Assembly: GCA_034008185.1 (NCBI GenBank)
Contig: CM067085.1
Location: 78,418,275 to 78,482,274, forward strand
DNA length: 64,000 nucleotides
Reading direction: 5' to 3'
From: Gorsachius magnificus
Lineage: Eukaryota; Chordata; Aves; Pelecaniformes; Ardeidae
The translations under genes were made by a program, and so were the position numbers. This document shows, piece after piece, positions 13,901 through 26,900 of the stretch. The notes beneath the pieces were generated by a model. It made no database searches, was not told where the DNA came from, and saw only the letters and a program-made list of their open reading frames with translations. Position 1 is the stretch's first letter, and every line of letters begins with the position of its first letter.

Positions 13901-16900
13901 TTCCAGACAAAAAATATCCATGTTGGTAATTTCGTACAAGTCCAGTTGTTCCACACTGAAGTCTCCTTGGTTTATGAATACATATAGAAAATTTCATATA
14001 TGCCACAAGCTATAAGACAGACATCAATAATACAGGTATTAATTTTCTGTAGCACTTCAGGGCTACAGAACAGACGTGGTTAAAAGCAGTTGCTGCTCAC
14101 TAACAATGAGCAAAAAAACCCAAAGGGAAAAAAAAATAAAGCCCCAGATCCACACAGATCCTTCTGTAATAATGGCTTGGGAAAATAAATTATAAAATGC
14201 TAGATTTTTTGTAAAAAAATTTACTATAAAGTGAATCGATTTAATATGTTCTCCAGTCTTGGGAAAAAATGAGTATATAAACAAAAAAAATATAGCAAAA
14301 TAATGAAGTCCTATTCTAATATTTACATAAGGCTTTAAGGAGGGATTAAGACTGGAATTTGCTTGTTTGCTTGTCTTCTCCCACTTCCCCCCTCCTTTTT
14401 TTAAAAATTTTTTTCTTATTTACACTCTTTGGTAATATTTAAGATGTGGCTTAATCACACCTGTATTTTATTGAGTCTTGATGACCCTCTGCTTCACCCT
14501 GTCATACTTGCTTGTCTGTATTTTACAGGCTTTAAAAGTCTGTAAGTCATCAAAATATTATATGAAAACGATATCATAAAATGCTAAACTCTACAAGATG
14601 ACAATGGCACAATCATCATCTTTTTTGCATTGAGCTTCATTGGCCTATTTTTCCAAAGAAAAAGGGAAGAATTGGATAAAACCAAACCACCCTAGTTTTT
14701 TACTTCAGAAGTGGTACTGAATAATGAAGAGCTGATGATCTACACCATCTTCAGTGCCTTTTATTGAAGGAAGTTGTGTATTTTGCAGTATCAGAGCCCA
14801 TTCTCCAACTAATACAAGCATCACATTCATGCTCACATTAATACAAATGACCTACACCTTCCGAAGGCTTGCAGCTCTGAAGCAGTTGTACTTTGAAGAT
14901 TCAGGATTTACTTTCTTTATGGATCGTACGGTTCCTCACATAGCATGGGTTTGGTTATTGGCGGTATTGCTGGTAGGAGAATGATTCAAGCAAGAATAAC
15001 ATTTTTCTATTTCAAAATTTCATGCAGTGCTCAAATAATTTAGCTGTACTCAAAGCCCTTAATAAACACTCTGTAATGAAATGGGCACCTTTCATCTCAG
15101 TTGAAGGTGTTTGATATTACCTAGGCTTGACACAAACTCTCTGAAGTAAAAAATCAGCTTTTATCCCTCTACTGTGGCCCAAGTGAGCCTATATAGGCCC
15201 CCTTCTATGGTAGTTTTAGGAAAGTCCACTTTTTTGTTATCAGAAACTTTGTCTAAACTTAAGAAACCCAGCCAAACTGCATTACCAACAAGTATTCGGT
15301 GTTTGCTGCAAGCATCTGTAACAGGAACACTGAGAGTCTTAGCTCCCTGTTCCTACATGAGTACAATTTTTAGCCTGATGCTTGTGCAAAATCCTTCAGA
15401 ACTGGTTTCTAAAGCAACCAAAATCAAACACAGTAGGAAGAGTTCAGTTTAAAAAGAGACAAATAAAAAAAAACATTCTGCAAAGCAAAGAGAGAACAGC
15501 ACTTGATGATTTTTATATGGGCATTGCATTTTACAGATTTTGTAATTGCAAATTGGCTAGTAGTATAAAAGGAATGAACGGGTTGAATTTAAGGGAATGC
15601 AGAGGAGCAGAGATGCATTTGAAGCTGGCCTTAGAGAAGTGCCTGACCGAGACACGCAGCCATTGCTGCCAGGGAGAGGAGAGACCCTTCCAGAAGGCTG
15701 ATTCAGCTTTTTAGGTGCGTGGATTCACCCACTCAAGGTGAATTTCTCTCTCCATTTGCCAAACAGGAGTGCTGCGAGAATAAGGCTCCTATCTCAGCTG
15801 TCTAAAATTAGGCACGATGAATTCTCTCTAGTGTGTGTATATATATATAAAGTCTTTAGATTTCATTTTAATTTGACACAGCAATTCCAGCAGGGACAGT
15901 ACTCACCCGTATCAGGCAATTTATATTTTTTTTCTGTAAAGCAGTAACCAACCTGCTCATATTCTGGCAGGGTATTTCTGTTCTGCTGAAATCACCTCCT
16001 CCCTTTGGGTGAGTGATTAAACCAGCCTCCTTTTGCCTGCTCTTAATGACTAACTCCCAATTTCAAGGAGTCCCAGTGCTATTTGGGAAAGTGTAATTGA
16101 TTTCACTGACACAGCTGATACACCTTCTCCCTGAATAAAGCTAGTTCTAACAAAAGTGGCATGGCCAGGGCTGTAAATGAAAGGCTTCCATTTCCAACAA
16201 AATCTTGAATTCTTGGTGTAGCTCAGAGAATGGAGATGTCCTGTCTGTAAAAGTTCAAATGTTTGCACAGCATAACAGAATGATTCAAGCTATTCTCACC
16301 AAACTGTAGATGCTGTTTCTTAACATTGATCCCCACAACCAGGATAGTGCGAATAGATGAAGTGCTACAGGGAATGCTTTAAGGAGTGTGTCCCCTTCTG
16401 CTATAGAAGAATAAAAGATGAATCTAAAATCCTCAGGTTTGATGACACTCTGCAGCCTAACTAGAAGGAGCCTAACCAAAGGAGCTGTTTTCTTTATGCC
16501 AACTGAAACTCTGTTCAAAATCTTTAATAAGTGACAGTGGCGCCTCAAACTTACCGTAATCGATGGGCCAGCAAAAACCAGACTAAGCAACATCAAGAAG
16601 GGAACAGACTCTTGTGTAGGTTCAATGTATGGCATACTCAGACTCTTGTCATAGCAATTAAATCCAGAGTGAACTGGCTTGAAGACATCGGTAAGTTCAA
16701 GAAAATAGAGGCTAACGACAGAAGATGCCAATATGGGCAACTAGGAGAGAAGAAAGCAACAAATTACTGTTTGGAAATGGAATAGCAAGGCTTTTGCAAA
16801 GACAGCGTAGTTTGTTAATAAATCTCTGTGATGTTCGCTATTTACATCTCACTGCTCCCTGTCAGATCCATTTTATCATCTTTAAATAATTAATTCTCTA

Positions 16901-19900
16901 GAGATATGATACTATTCAGTTGATATCAAATAACCCTGTTGTCTACCAAGCTAGTCAAAACACGCAATCCAATCTTCAGCCCACATAATTTAGCCTTTTC
17001 ATCTATGAAACGTTAATAGACAAACTTTGATTTTTTTTTTAAATTTTTTTTTTTTGAAAAGGAATTACCAGGACTGCAGTCTTCCATGTGGGGCCTCAGC
17101 GTTCTGCTGTTCATCATCACCTTTTTTGGTCCTTTAGCAACACTCTGACATGTATATGACGCTGTTTATATCAAAGCCAGTTTGCATTAACTTTCAAAGT
17201 AACAGTTAATGCAAAACAGTATCCAGTGCTTCCCCAGAATCTAAATACATGATAATATAGCGTTCTGCCTTCACACATTTATTTTGTAATTCTATCAAAT
17301 AAGCAATTCCCTTTGGCAAGACTCAATCTGTTTCGAACCACTGTGACTATGGTTCACAATTCTTTTATCCTCCAGCTATTTAGTGATTTAACCCTTCGCA
17401 ATTACTTCCAGTAATTCATTAAGAGCAAAGTTGGCCCCTCTGGGGATAAATTCACCTCAGCTTGCCACCAGCTCCTGAAAGCGCAGATTCAACCAGTAAG
17501 CCTCTGTGGAAGTCGTTCAAGAGAAGAAGTAGCAAAACAGCATTAAGTGAAGAGAGAGGGCAGCCCTGCCCCCAGGGTGGGCAACGGGGCACTCGGAGGC
17601 AGCCAGCAGCATGCGGGTATTCTCTGTATGCTCTCAGAAAATGCTCAAAACCAGTTTTTGTTTGTTATTTTGCAGAGTCCTCACTGAACAAGGCAACATT
17701 AGGACAACTGCCTGCTCCCCCACTGAGATGCGATGACTCCTCCCATGTCTCTACTGCAACGAAGGTACCTATGGGTAACGCCATGTCTACTGCCTATCTG
17801 CTTCCTTGTCTTGTTTTTCTTTTTAAGATGGCTATCGCATTAACTTTTCCTCACTGTTAGCTGCAGCTGAAAAGTAAAAGCTTGCAACTACTGAATAGAT
17901 TCACTTAGATAAAACCATAAAAATCTGTTAAGGCTGTATCACATCTCTCGAGACACACCCCACACCCCCCTCTTCTACATCGAGCGCCTCACATTATGAG
18001 AAATCAGGATTATCCTAACATAATCTCAGGCATACTTAGATTATATTATTCTTGCAATGCTCAGTGCACATTTGCAATAATAATCGATTGATTGAAATCG
18101 ATGTAATTCATCCCATTCTACAGTGGAATAAAAAAGCAATGGTAAAAGTGGATAAATACGTATATTGGAAAAATGATGAGGAAAACCTGCTATACACGGC
18201 AGAGGGGCAACGGTTTCTTGCATTAACTGGCCATTTTCAGATTTTTAAACATTGGGCTTTTAAAATGCAGACTTTTTGTGCACAAAATGTAATTCTGGGT
18301 GGTTAAAGAAGGAGGGTTCTAGCAAAATTTCACTGAAACACTTCTAATATGACTTAGTTTTTGTTTGAAAAGAACAGCTTATTTTTGAGGTGCTGAGGGA
18401 CAGATTGGAAGAGGGTGAGTTGTATCTTCAAGGCATTCTAAGCAAAATCTGCAGAAGGTGGAGAACGGAGGAATTTTGCCTGTCTGGTTATCCGTGTTCA
18501 AGTCGATTGCAGTGTAACGTCACCCAGAGCAGAGGCTGTGATTGTGCAGAAAGGGAGGGAATGGGCACTGGCATCCCTAAGTGCTATGAGCATTACAAAA
18601 ATAGCACCAGGCATTTAGTAAGTGTGTTTCAGTAAGCGGGGTATGGGTGTATATATAACCCAAACATATATGTACATTTGCACTCACGTACTATATTACA
18701 CATACGTATTACGTACAGCATAAAACATAGACAATATGGAATACATACTCTGTGAATACATAACTGTTATATACTCTGACATATAATACGTATGGACTAA
18801 TTATACACAATTCAACTGAATTGGGTCCTGCTCCCAGCCCACGACAGGAGAAGGCCAGTTCTGTAGCTGGATGCGTTATGTACGACTGCTTCTCACTTTT
18901 GGCTGGGTGCAGTCCCCCCGACTGACTGTAACGCAAGCGTGCGCGAGTCGACATGGGCGAGACTGTTTCTAGCCACCGCACAGATGTGCAGGGATGAAAC
19001 AGGGCTTCCCTAACGCCTCCATACTCTGTGAATAATCAAGATCGCTGTGGAACTGGGTGCCCTTCTCTCCACACCTGCCCAGAGGCAGACTGTAGAGCTG
19101 TTTGGGATAAGGGGCCTCCTGAGCAGAAGGCTGGCACAGGGCACGCTGCCCTGTTGTGCGGGGAGCTTGCACCGTGTCTCCGCTGCTCTTGCTGGGACGC
19201 TGAAATCCTGCACAGCATTTGAACCCACACGTATTGCAACTTCACTTCTGCACAGCATTGAAATCTTGAAACATTTGCAATGCCTTTTATTACAGTTTGA
19301 AAGTCACACCCAGTGCCTTAGCCAAGGTCCAGGTCCCATGGGGCAAAGCATCTTCTAACAGGACCCAAACCTATTCTAATGAGCTAAATGGACAAAATAG
19401 GCAAAGAGCCTACTGCCCTTCTTTTCAGAAATTACTCCCTTTTCCCTAGATGTCCCCAAAGGTTCACTTCCTAGAATGGAAACACAGAGCAGGTAGACTC
19501 ATGGAACACCTTGCACTTGGTGTTTCATCTCCACTGTGTATTTTTCCATTTCTCTAATGTCAAGAAAAGGAAAGCCTCTCCTTGAACAACAGGCTCTGCA
19601 TTACCCACGAGCCTACCTCGACTTTGATTATGGTATTCTTAGGCAGGCAACTGTTTTAAATGCCAACATCGAACTATCAAAAATAGGTGCTATATGAAGT
19701 GATATTTTTTGCGAGACACCAAACTATGTGGATAACTTTTTTTTTTTAAACTGTATGTAAGCTATAATTTTATTGTTAATTACAAAATCAAGGAATTGTA
19801 GGAATTGCATTTTACTGTCTTACGACTTCACTGCAGGACTCCCATATTATTTTTGACTGTAATTACCCATTCTGCTAAAAGAAAAGAAATAATTCTAAAG

Positions 19901-22900
19901 GACTATGAATCTCCAGCATAACTGCTTACAATACTAATGAATAGGTTTATAGTCAATTTGCTATCTACAGTATGTCAGATCCCACAGGACATTTTTCTTC
20001 CTATCTTTTTTAAAATACAAATATAAAACATGCCTTCTGAAAGTCTAACGTTTCTAAAAAAAAAAAAAGCAAACGTTTCTAAAATCTTCTAAATGATATA
20101 ACTGGCTATTTAATACATGAATATTTATGGAGTGTTCTGCTTAAGGCAGCAGTACTTCTGTAATTATAGACTTCAGCTCCCAACACCTTGAAAATGTCAA
20201 ATATAATTAGACAGTAGAATGTGTATTGTTTTAATTACAAAATGGAATAGGAATTTTCCTGTTCCTAATTAGAATAATAAAACCCCCCAACTTCAGTTCA
20301 CATATCTTGACTAATAAATCCTTGTACTCTTATTTCCTTGGATGGCTAATGGAGAAAGATCCCTCTTTAGCTTGTAATTTAGACCTGTAAATGTAGAGTT
20401 TGACCCAAATGGTCAAACTCTGTTTGGCTTAGAGTCTTAAAATCAGGACCATAATCAGCACAGCTGCTGAAAAGGTTTGATTTGGGGTTTATTTAATTTT
20501 TTTTAAAAAAATATTTTTTTCTTTTTCCTCCTGTTATTTTCTTAAGCTGCAAGTTAAGAGCCTTTATTAAGCCATAGGACTTTGCTATTGATAATAATTA
20601 ATGTTATTAATGTTTAAAAAGATTTTCCTTTACTGAGGTAGGAATTGTCCAAGCATGAGAAAAGATGTTCTCTACTCCCAAGAGCTCAGCAAGGATGTAA
20701 ATACCTAAAGAGCTTGTCAGGACAGAAAGAAACAGTGAAAACCTCCTGTATGTTACATCGTGCAGGACAAACCAAAAGAGCATGGGGTAGCACAGTAAAT
20801 TCTCTGAACTGATGGGACATGTAACAAATATTCCTTCTGGCCAAGAGCCACAAGACACGTATCCCATGTTGTAGAGAACTGAAAGAAGAGAAGGCTGGGA
20901 GAGCATGAGAGGCGTGAGATAACAGTTCTTCAGGTTGCCCATCACTCTTCTGTGGGACATGCTGCCATTGCTTCCGGCTCCTGGTTTGCTTGTGAGGATT
21001 AAGATTACCCAGGGCCCATGGTGCCAGCACAATTTGATATAGCCTGCGCATGGAAGCCATGCTGGTCCTCTCCAAAATCCACAAGCTGGCTACCCCTTAA
21101 CCACCAGACCCAAACCTGCTGGGGCACCCCCAGGGATATGGGAGCACTTCTGTTAAACGTCCCTATGATTAGTTTTCCATGGCTTCGAATGCATGAAGAG
21201 AGGAACCTGTAGAACCATAGCCCACTAAATACAGTATTGTCATTGCTACTAGCAAGCCACAGATTTTGTACCGAGTTTGCAAAGACTCAGGACTGGGGCT
21301 TGTCAAACATGTTTTGTCTGTACTTGTCTTGACCTGCCTGGAACTTTGGTTTTATTTGGGTTAACTGTAGCAGCAGTTTTTCTAATGACCTTAGAAATTA
21401 GGCTATGCATAATTAGTTTTACTTTCACATATCTTTGTATGGTACAACTCTGTGTGATTTTTATATCTACGACTAGTAGTAACAAGTAGTTATTCTGTAT
21501 AAAATGAGCTATTTATGACTGCAGCACATCCCAAATCCTTTGTCAGGAGCAGTATGATGTTGATGATGGTTCTTTCTCCCTCTAGGAACCACTTGGGTCC
21601 ATTTTTATGTTTGCTAACGCACTTTTACACCTTGCTCGTTCTCTTTTGGTCTGTCTTTTCACATTACATCCCAATTTACTACACGTGGCATGGTTTAAAT
21701 ATGTTGGATGCTTGTTCTTTGTACTCTTTTGTTTTGCCAGCTGCAGTTCTGCGTTTCTTTATCGGAAAATTGGGCGAGTTGTTTATAGTCTTGAGGTCTC
21801 CAGTACCAATGTATGCCCCATCTCTACCTCCACATTGCACCCTCTGTAATGCAGGACTACAGGTCTGGTACGGCAGCAGAGGTCTTGCAGATGGGGCAGT
21901 GGAAGGCCAAGCCTTAGCAGGAAAATCTTATTGGAGTGTGTGGAACGCTAAACAGCACAAAGTTGTCCTTTGGATAGCTTGGCATCCGGGGCATTGGCTT
22001 TTGCCTCTGGCTTTCCACCAGGCATACAACCTGTTTTTCTGAAGGAAATACTGAACTGCTTGCTCTTGAGTTAAAATATAGAACCTTTAACTTCACTATT
22101 CCACAGCATCTCTGCAGAGCCCTACATTTCTAATTCAAGGTGCTCCCTCCCCTTGGAGAATTTCCAAATAATCAAAGCTTCACTAAACCCACATTCTCTC
22201 TGCAAGCATTACAGGCAAGGCAGTAGCAATCAGATGTTGATGGTTTCTTAAATGACACCATGGAGACAGTGAGGCTCAAACCAAAAGACAGACAACAAAT
22301 AAGCACACACACCCCTCCCCAGTTCCTCTCTTACCTTGAAAGAATATGCAACTGGATATATTCATAGTTCAAAACTCTCTGGGAATCAGAAACTTCTATA
22401 AATTCACTTTCTCTAAAACTGCACACTAGCAGTTAAATATTTAACTCTTATATTTGCCAGCACTTAACTAAGCAAAGAGTCCATACTTATCTTCAGGAGA
22501 ATAATGTCTTAAAATCCATGGGTTTTGTGAGAGTTCAGCCACGGAGTGTCATATAGTCACAGGTCTGAGCCTGTTTTGTGGGTTGCAGCGATGTGACCCC
22601 TCTTTGCTTTGCTAAAATATGCTACAGGCGTTCTCCCTTATGGTGAACTCACACCCAGCTCCCGTGGTGGTGGTGTATTGGGCTGGGTTGGTGGCTACCA
22701 GTGCACACTCTCAAAATACAGGTTACAAAAGTGATGAGTCTGGGCTGTATCTCAGCCAGGCTAAGTAGGGGGAAAAATGAAATGCTGCTCTTGTAATTAT
22801 AGTCGACTGTTGAAGTCACTGCTCAGTGTGCTGGCCGGAATGACTTCAGTGATTTTCCTGGAGACTGGATGCGAATACAAAGGCTGTGGGATTGATTAGT

Positions 22901-23902
22901 TTTACCTGCTTGTATAAAAGACGGGCAGAAAAGTGAGGAGCAGTACATACGTGGCTTTCAGAGGAAGTCAAGGCAAGATTAGCCAGATGCAGAATAAAGA
23001 CAGTATGACTAGCCCACCTGTCAGAAAGGGTTAAGGGATGCCTGATACGCTATTTCAATCTTTTATATTTTGTAGATAATTTTTAGACTTGGATGGCCAG
23101 GAAATTCTTAGATCCCTAGGTCATGCTGCAACCCTTCCACAGCAAGCAAGGAGTTTCTGAGTATGGGGGTTGCCTCCTGGTGTTCCTCTTGTTTTCTGGG
23201 AATCGAGGAATCTTTGTAAACAATAATAAACAAAATAAACAGGATTGTCTCAAAGAGATAGCTAACGAATGCCATCGGTTTCTCCTCATGGAAAAACACC
23301 AGCCAAGCACTTGGGAGAAGGATGGTCTATTTAATAACGATGTTGTGTTTGCACTGCAAGGCTGTGGCATTGTAAAAGATTCTATTAAAATGTCTCATAG
23401 ATGCCAGTCCTTGTGCCAAAGAATTCATGGTGGAAATGACAAGGCACAACAGATGGATGAGACAAAAAAAAGGGCTGTGGTGGGCTGGAGCAGAAAAGGT
23501 ATTCCTATTCTTAGCCAAATACTAACAGCAACTGCAGCTTTCAACCGCCCTGGCTGCCATCCTGTTGTACTTTGCTGTGAGATTCACAAAAGACCAGAGA
23601 GAACGGAAGGAGGACAGGTCTCTCTCATCCTGTCAGGAATGAAAACTGAGGTCATGACTATGACTGAATGCCTTCCGGAAATAGGTCAGGAAGAAGGAAT
23701 GGTATCAGCCCAAATCCTGCCACTTTCTCATGGTTTTGAGAACCCATGGCTGCTGCCAAGGTACACCAGCACTGTACCTTCACCCTCAGGGTGTAGGTGT
23801 ATTACTAAGCTGAATTACTATATATATACACACTACATTATATGTATATTGACATTACATTATATAAATTATTACATTATATATTTAATAATATAGAGTG
23901 GG

Positions 23903-23933
<31 letters not shown>

Positions 23934-26900
23934 AAAAAGGCTTTCTACTAAATGTATATATTACTAAGGTGTATTACTAAGGCACCCAAGGCACCCTACT
24001 GTGCAGGGCTGGGATTAAGAGCAAGCACAAGCTCAAACGCGTTGAACTGGCTTCTCATGAGGACTTTGGAGAGCCAGTACTAAGCACAGGGTGGCTGTAG
24101 AGCAGGGGACCTGGACCTGCTTGACCTATAAGTCAGGTTTGTAGACTTTATGTTCTAAACTTAATCCTTAATTGCCTCAGGCCTATAAGAGAAGGCATTC
24201 AGGCTTTCCAGAAGTCTAAGATTTGCATCTGTACAAAGGCTTTTTGCTTTTTTCTCTGAACTCGAGTTGCTGCTCCTTCTTGTCCCTTTTCGGATGGAGG
24301 TTTCGTCTGGCCCAAAGCCATAAGGAACCGGTCTTTTCTCTAAAGGGTTTTTACCACCCCACTGTCTAAGTTTTGTGGAAACTAATTGCAGAGCCATGAT
24401 GTGATGGTCCTTCTTCTCCTAGATTTAACACTATTGGATTTCATTTCAACTCCAGTTTAATTTCAAATCCCAGGTGTCATTGACATCTATTATCATTGCC
24501 ATTTTGGAAAATGAAGTTATCCTTATTTCCAGCATTGATTTTAGAGTTTAATTTAATTGTTCGGTGACTGCCAATTAGAGTCTAGCTTTAGAAATACAAC
24601 AGATATCTTCGTGCAGCTCCTCAAACCTCTTGATCTTTTGCCAAGTCTTAATAGAAACCTCTCAGTATGTGTAAGACCAAAAATAGAGACCATACATCAG
24701 TGATAAAATTCCTATTTCAGAAATCTCAAAGTCATGCTAAATGCATGGTAATCCTAAAACTGCTTCTTTCTTTCTTTTTTTTTTTTTTTTTTTTTTGATA
24801 AATGTATGTGAAGCAGCAATTACACACAGGGAGAAACCAACAAAATAAAAATTGTTGAACAAAAATATTTTCAGGCAGGAATAATCTAAAAAAAATTTCT
24901 ATTTAATTAAGTATACGTGCTGAAATAGAAAGCAAATCCTTAGGCAGAAATTTTACAACACAAAAAATACCCTTAATGCATCTCTTTTCAGCGTTACTTC
25001 AAACATAATTGATGATTCATTATATTAATTATGATTACAGATAATTATGATTATTAATTACAATCAATGAATAACTACCAACAATGAGATTAAGGCTATT
25101 GCACGTACTGTTGATTATAAAACTTCTTTTATCCTCCTGCTGCAAGGTTATGGTCAATCAAGAACAGCGACAGTTCAAAAAAAGGCGGTGGTTTTGGGGT
25201 CAAAGCATTACCAAAAACCCTTTCTCTAGGGAACAAAGCTGCCAACCCCCACGTAATACTACAATTTATTCTACTCTCTAAAACAGACTGGTTTCCATAC
25301 ATAAAAAAAAAATAAAAATCACTCTGGGTGCCAACCCTTCTCCAGTGGCTTATTCCCACGCAGTTTGCCACTTCCGAACTCCCTTCCTGCAAACTGAACT
25401 TTGAAGGGACAAGATTGTCAGTCAAGACCCAAGTTAGTACAGCTCAGCTCCTGGGTGCCTAAGGTTCCACAACAGGCTGGTTATTAATTCTGGCTGCAGA
25501 GTAACAGATGTTTAACAATTACAGAAGAAAATCACAGAGAGGGGTATACATTTTTGGAAGAGGTAATCGTTTGGGAAAATGAATCTCCTTTAATTTCTGA
25601 TGTATTCAGGTCTCTTACCACCGGGGTATTAGGTCAGGAGGATGGTGCAGGACTGGAAAGGGAGCAGAGCCTTCTTTCACTACGAACCACTCCAACTCTA
25701 CGCTTGCCGAGCAAGTAGCCAAACACAGAGGGAGATCTCACACATGGCATTCGCATTCTTTTTTCTCCCAGGACAGCCTTGGCATAGGCCTGGCACCTCT
25801 CTTTCTGTTCCCCTTTTCTGCTCATCCTCTGCTAAAAGCTGGCAGTATGCAGGCTGTACGGCCCTTCTTCAAGCAGAGAAGCGATGTGGAGGATGCAACG
25901 TTGATGGCTCGGCCGATGAATTATATAATGGGCAGCAGCCTCCTCAGGCCTCAGATATCCCCATAATATTTTGGGGATGCTGGTCTCTAATGCACTGTTA
26001 TAAGCAAATCCGATTTCTATCCTCCGAGAGTCAGCCACGTGGTGAGGCCAGCCCAACGAGCAGACTGCTAAGTGCATTTCTCCTTCTTCTGCTCCCCTCA
26101 CACACGGCTGACTCTTTTGAGAGAAAAAGCAATGTATTTGGAAAGTATTACGCTACATTGACAGTATGAGGATAATTTCATCTTCTATGCTTGGGGTTTT
26201 TTGTTGGTTTTTTTTTTTTTCCCCCCTAAGGCTAATTTAAGTGTAACAGAAAACCTATCCAGAGAGAAATGCGACTACACTGTGCCTCCAAGACACAGCG
26301 GTATAGTTTGACTCTTACACTAGATCCATACATCCTCTTCTCAGGAAGAAAGATTTATCCCCATAGCCCACCCTCCCTCAACTCTTCTTCTGATCACTGC
26401 ACTCCCTTGGCTTTTTGTGTCCCTTGCAGTCACAGCCATACCTGACTTGCAGGTGACAAAGCGCATAATTTAAATGTGGTGAGGCATACATGGCTCAATA
26501 GCCAAAAAAAATTCCAGATGTGACGGAGAAGTGGCACTGAGCTACCAAGTGCTGTGTACAAACAGTTGACGTTTTGAACCTAGCTCTGCCAGTGCATGTT
26601 AGAAACAAAAGGGAATAAAGCATCTGGTGCTGAAACACAGTGAACATTCTCTACACGCACTTATTTCAGTGGAAGCTGATGACCTCCTGCATTTTGCAGC
26701 CTGGAGTTCTACAATGATAACAGATCTTTGTGCTTTCTGCTGGTGAGAATTCCAGCTCCTTTGGGGAACAAGAAAAATAAGTGGTCTACCAGTACTGAAA
26801 GAAGTGTTTCCAAACAGTCCTGGCGTGATTAACTCCTGGCTGTGCTCTGGAAAATGCAGAAGCAGCAGCTACCTGTATCTGTATGCATGCATCATACACA

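Noticed and set aside
17462..17860. 132-codon plus-strand frame in intron 1
   Set aside because: Low-quality translation with no domain and no plausible exon borders.
19010..19358. Cluster of five overlapping frames on both strands in intron 1
   Set aside because: Same pattern of compositional openness in a GC-richer patch. No protein family recognised.
21515..22042. 175-codon plus-strand frame in intron 1
   Set aside because: Hydrophobic and cysteine-rich in an irregular way, with an overlapping frame. There is no recognisable family and no splice or promoter context.
25642..26169. 175-codon plus-strand frame in intron 1
   Set aside because: Overlapped by frames on the other strand, with no domain pattern. 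Probably chance in a GC-richer patch.
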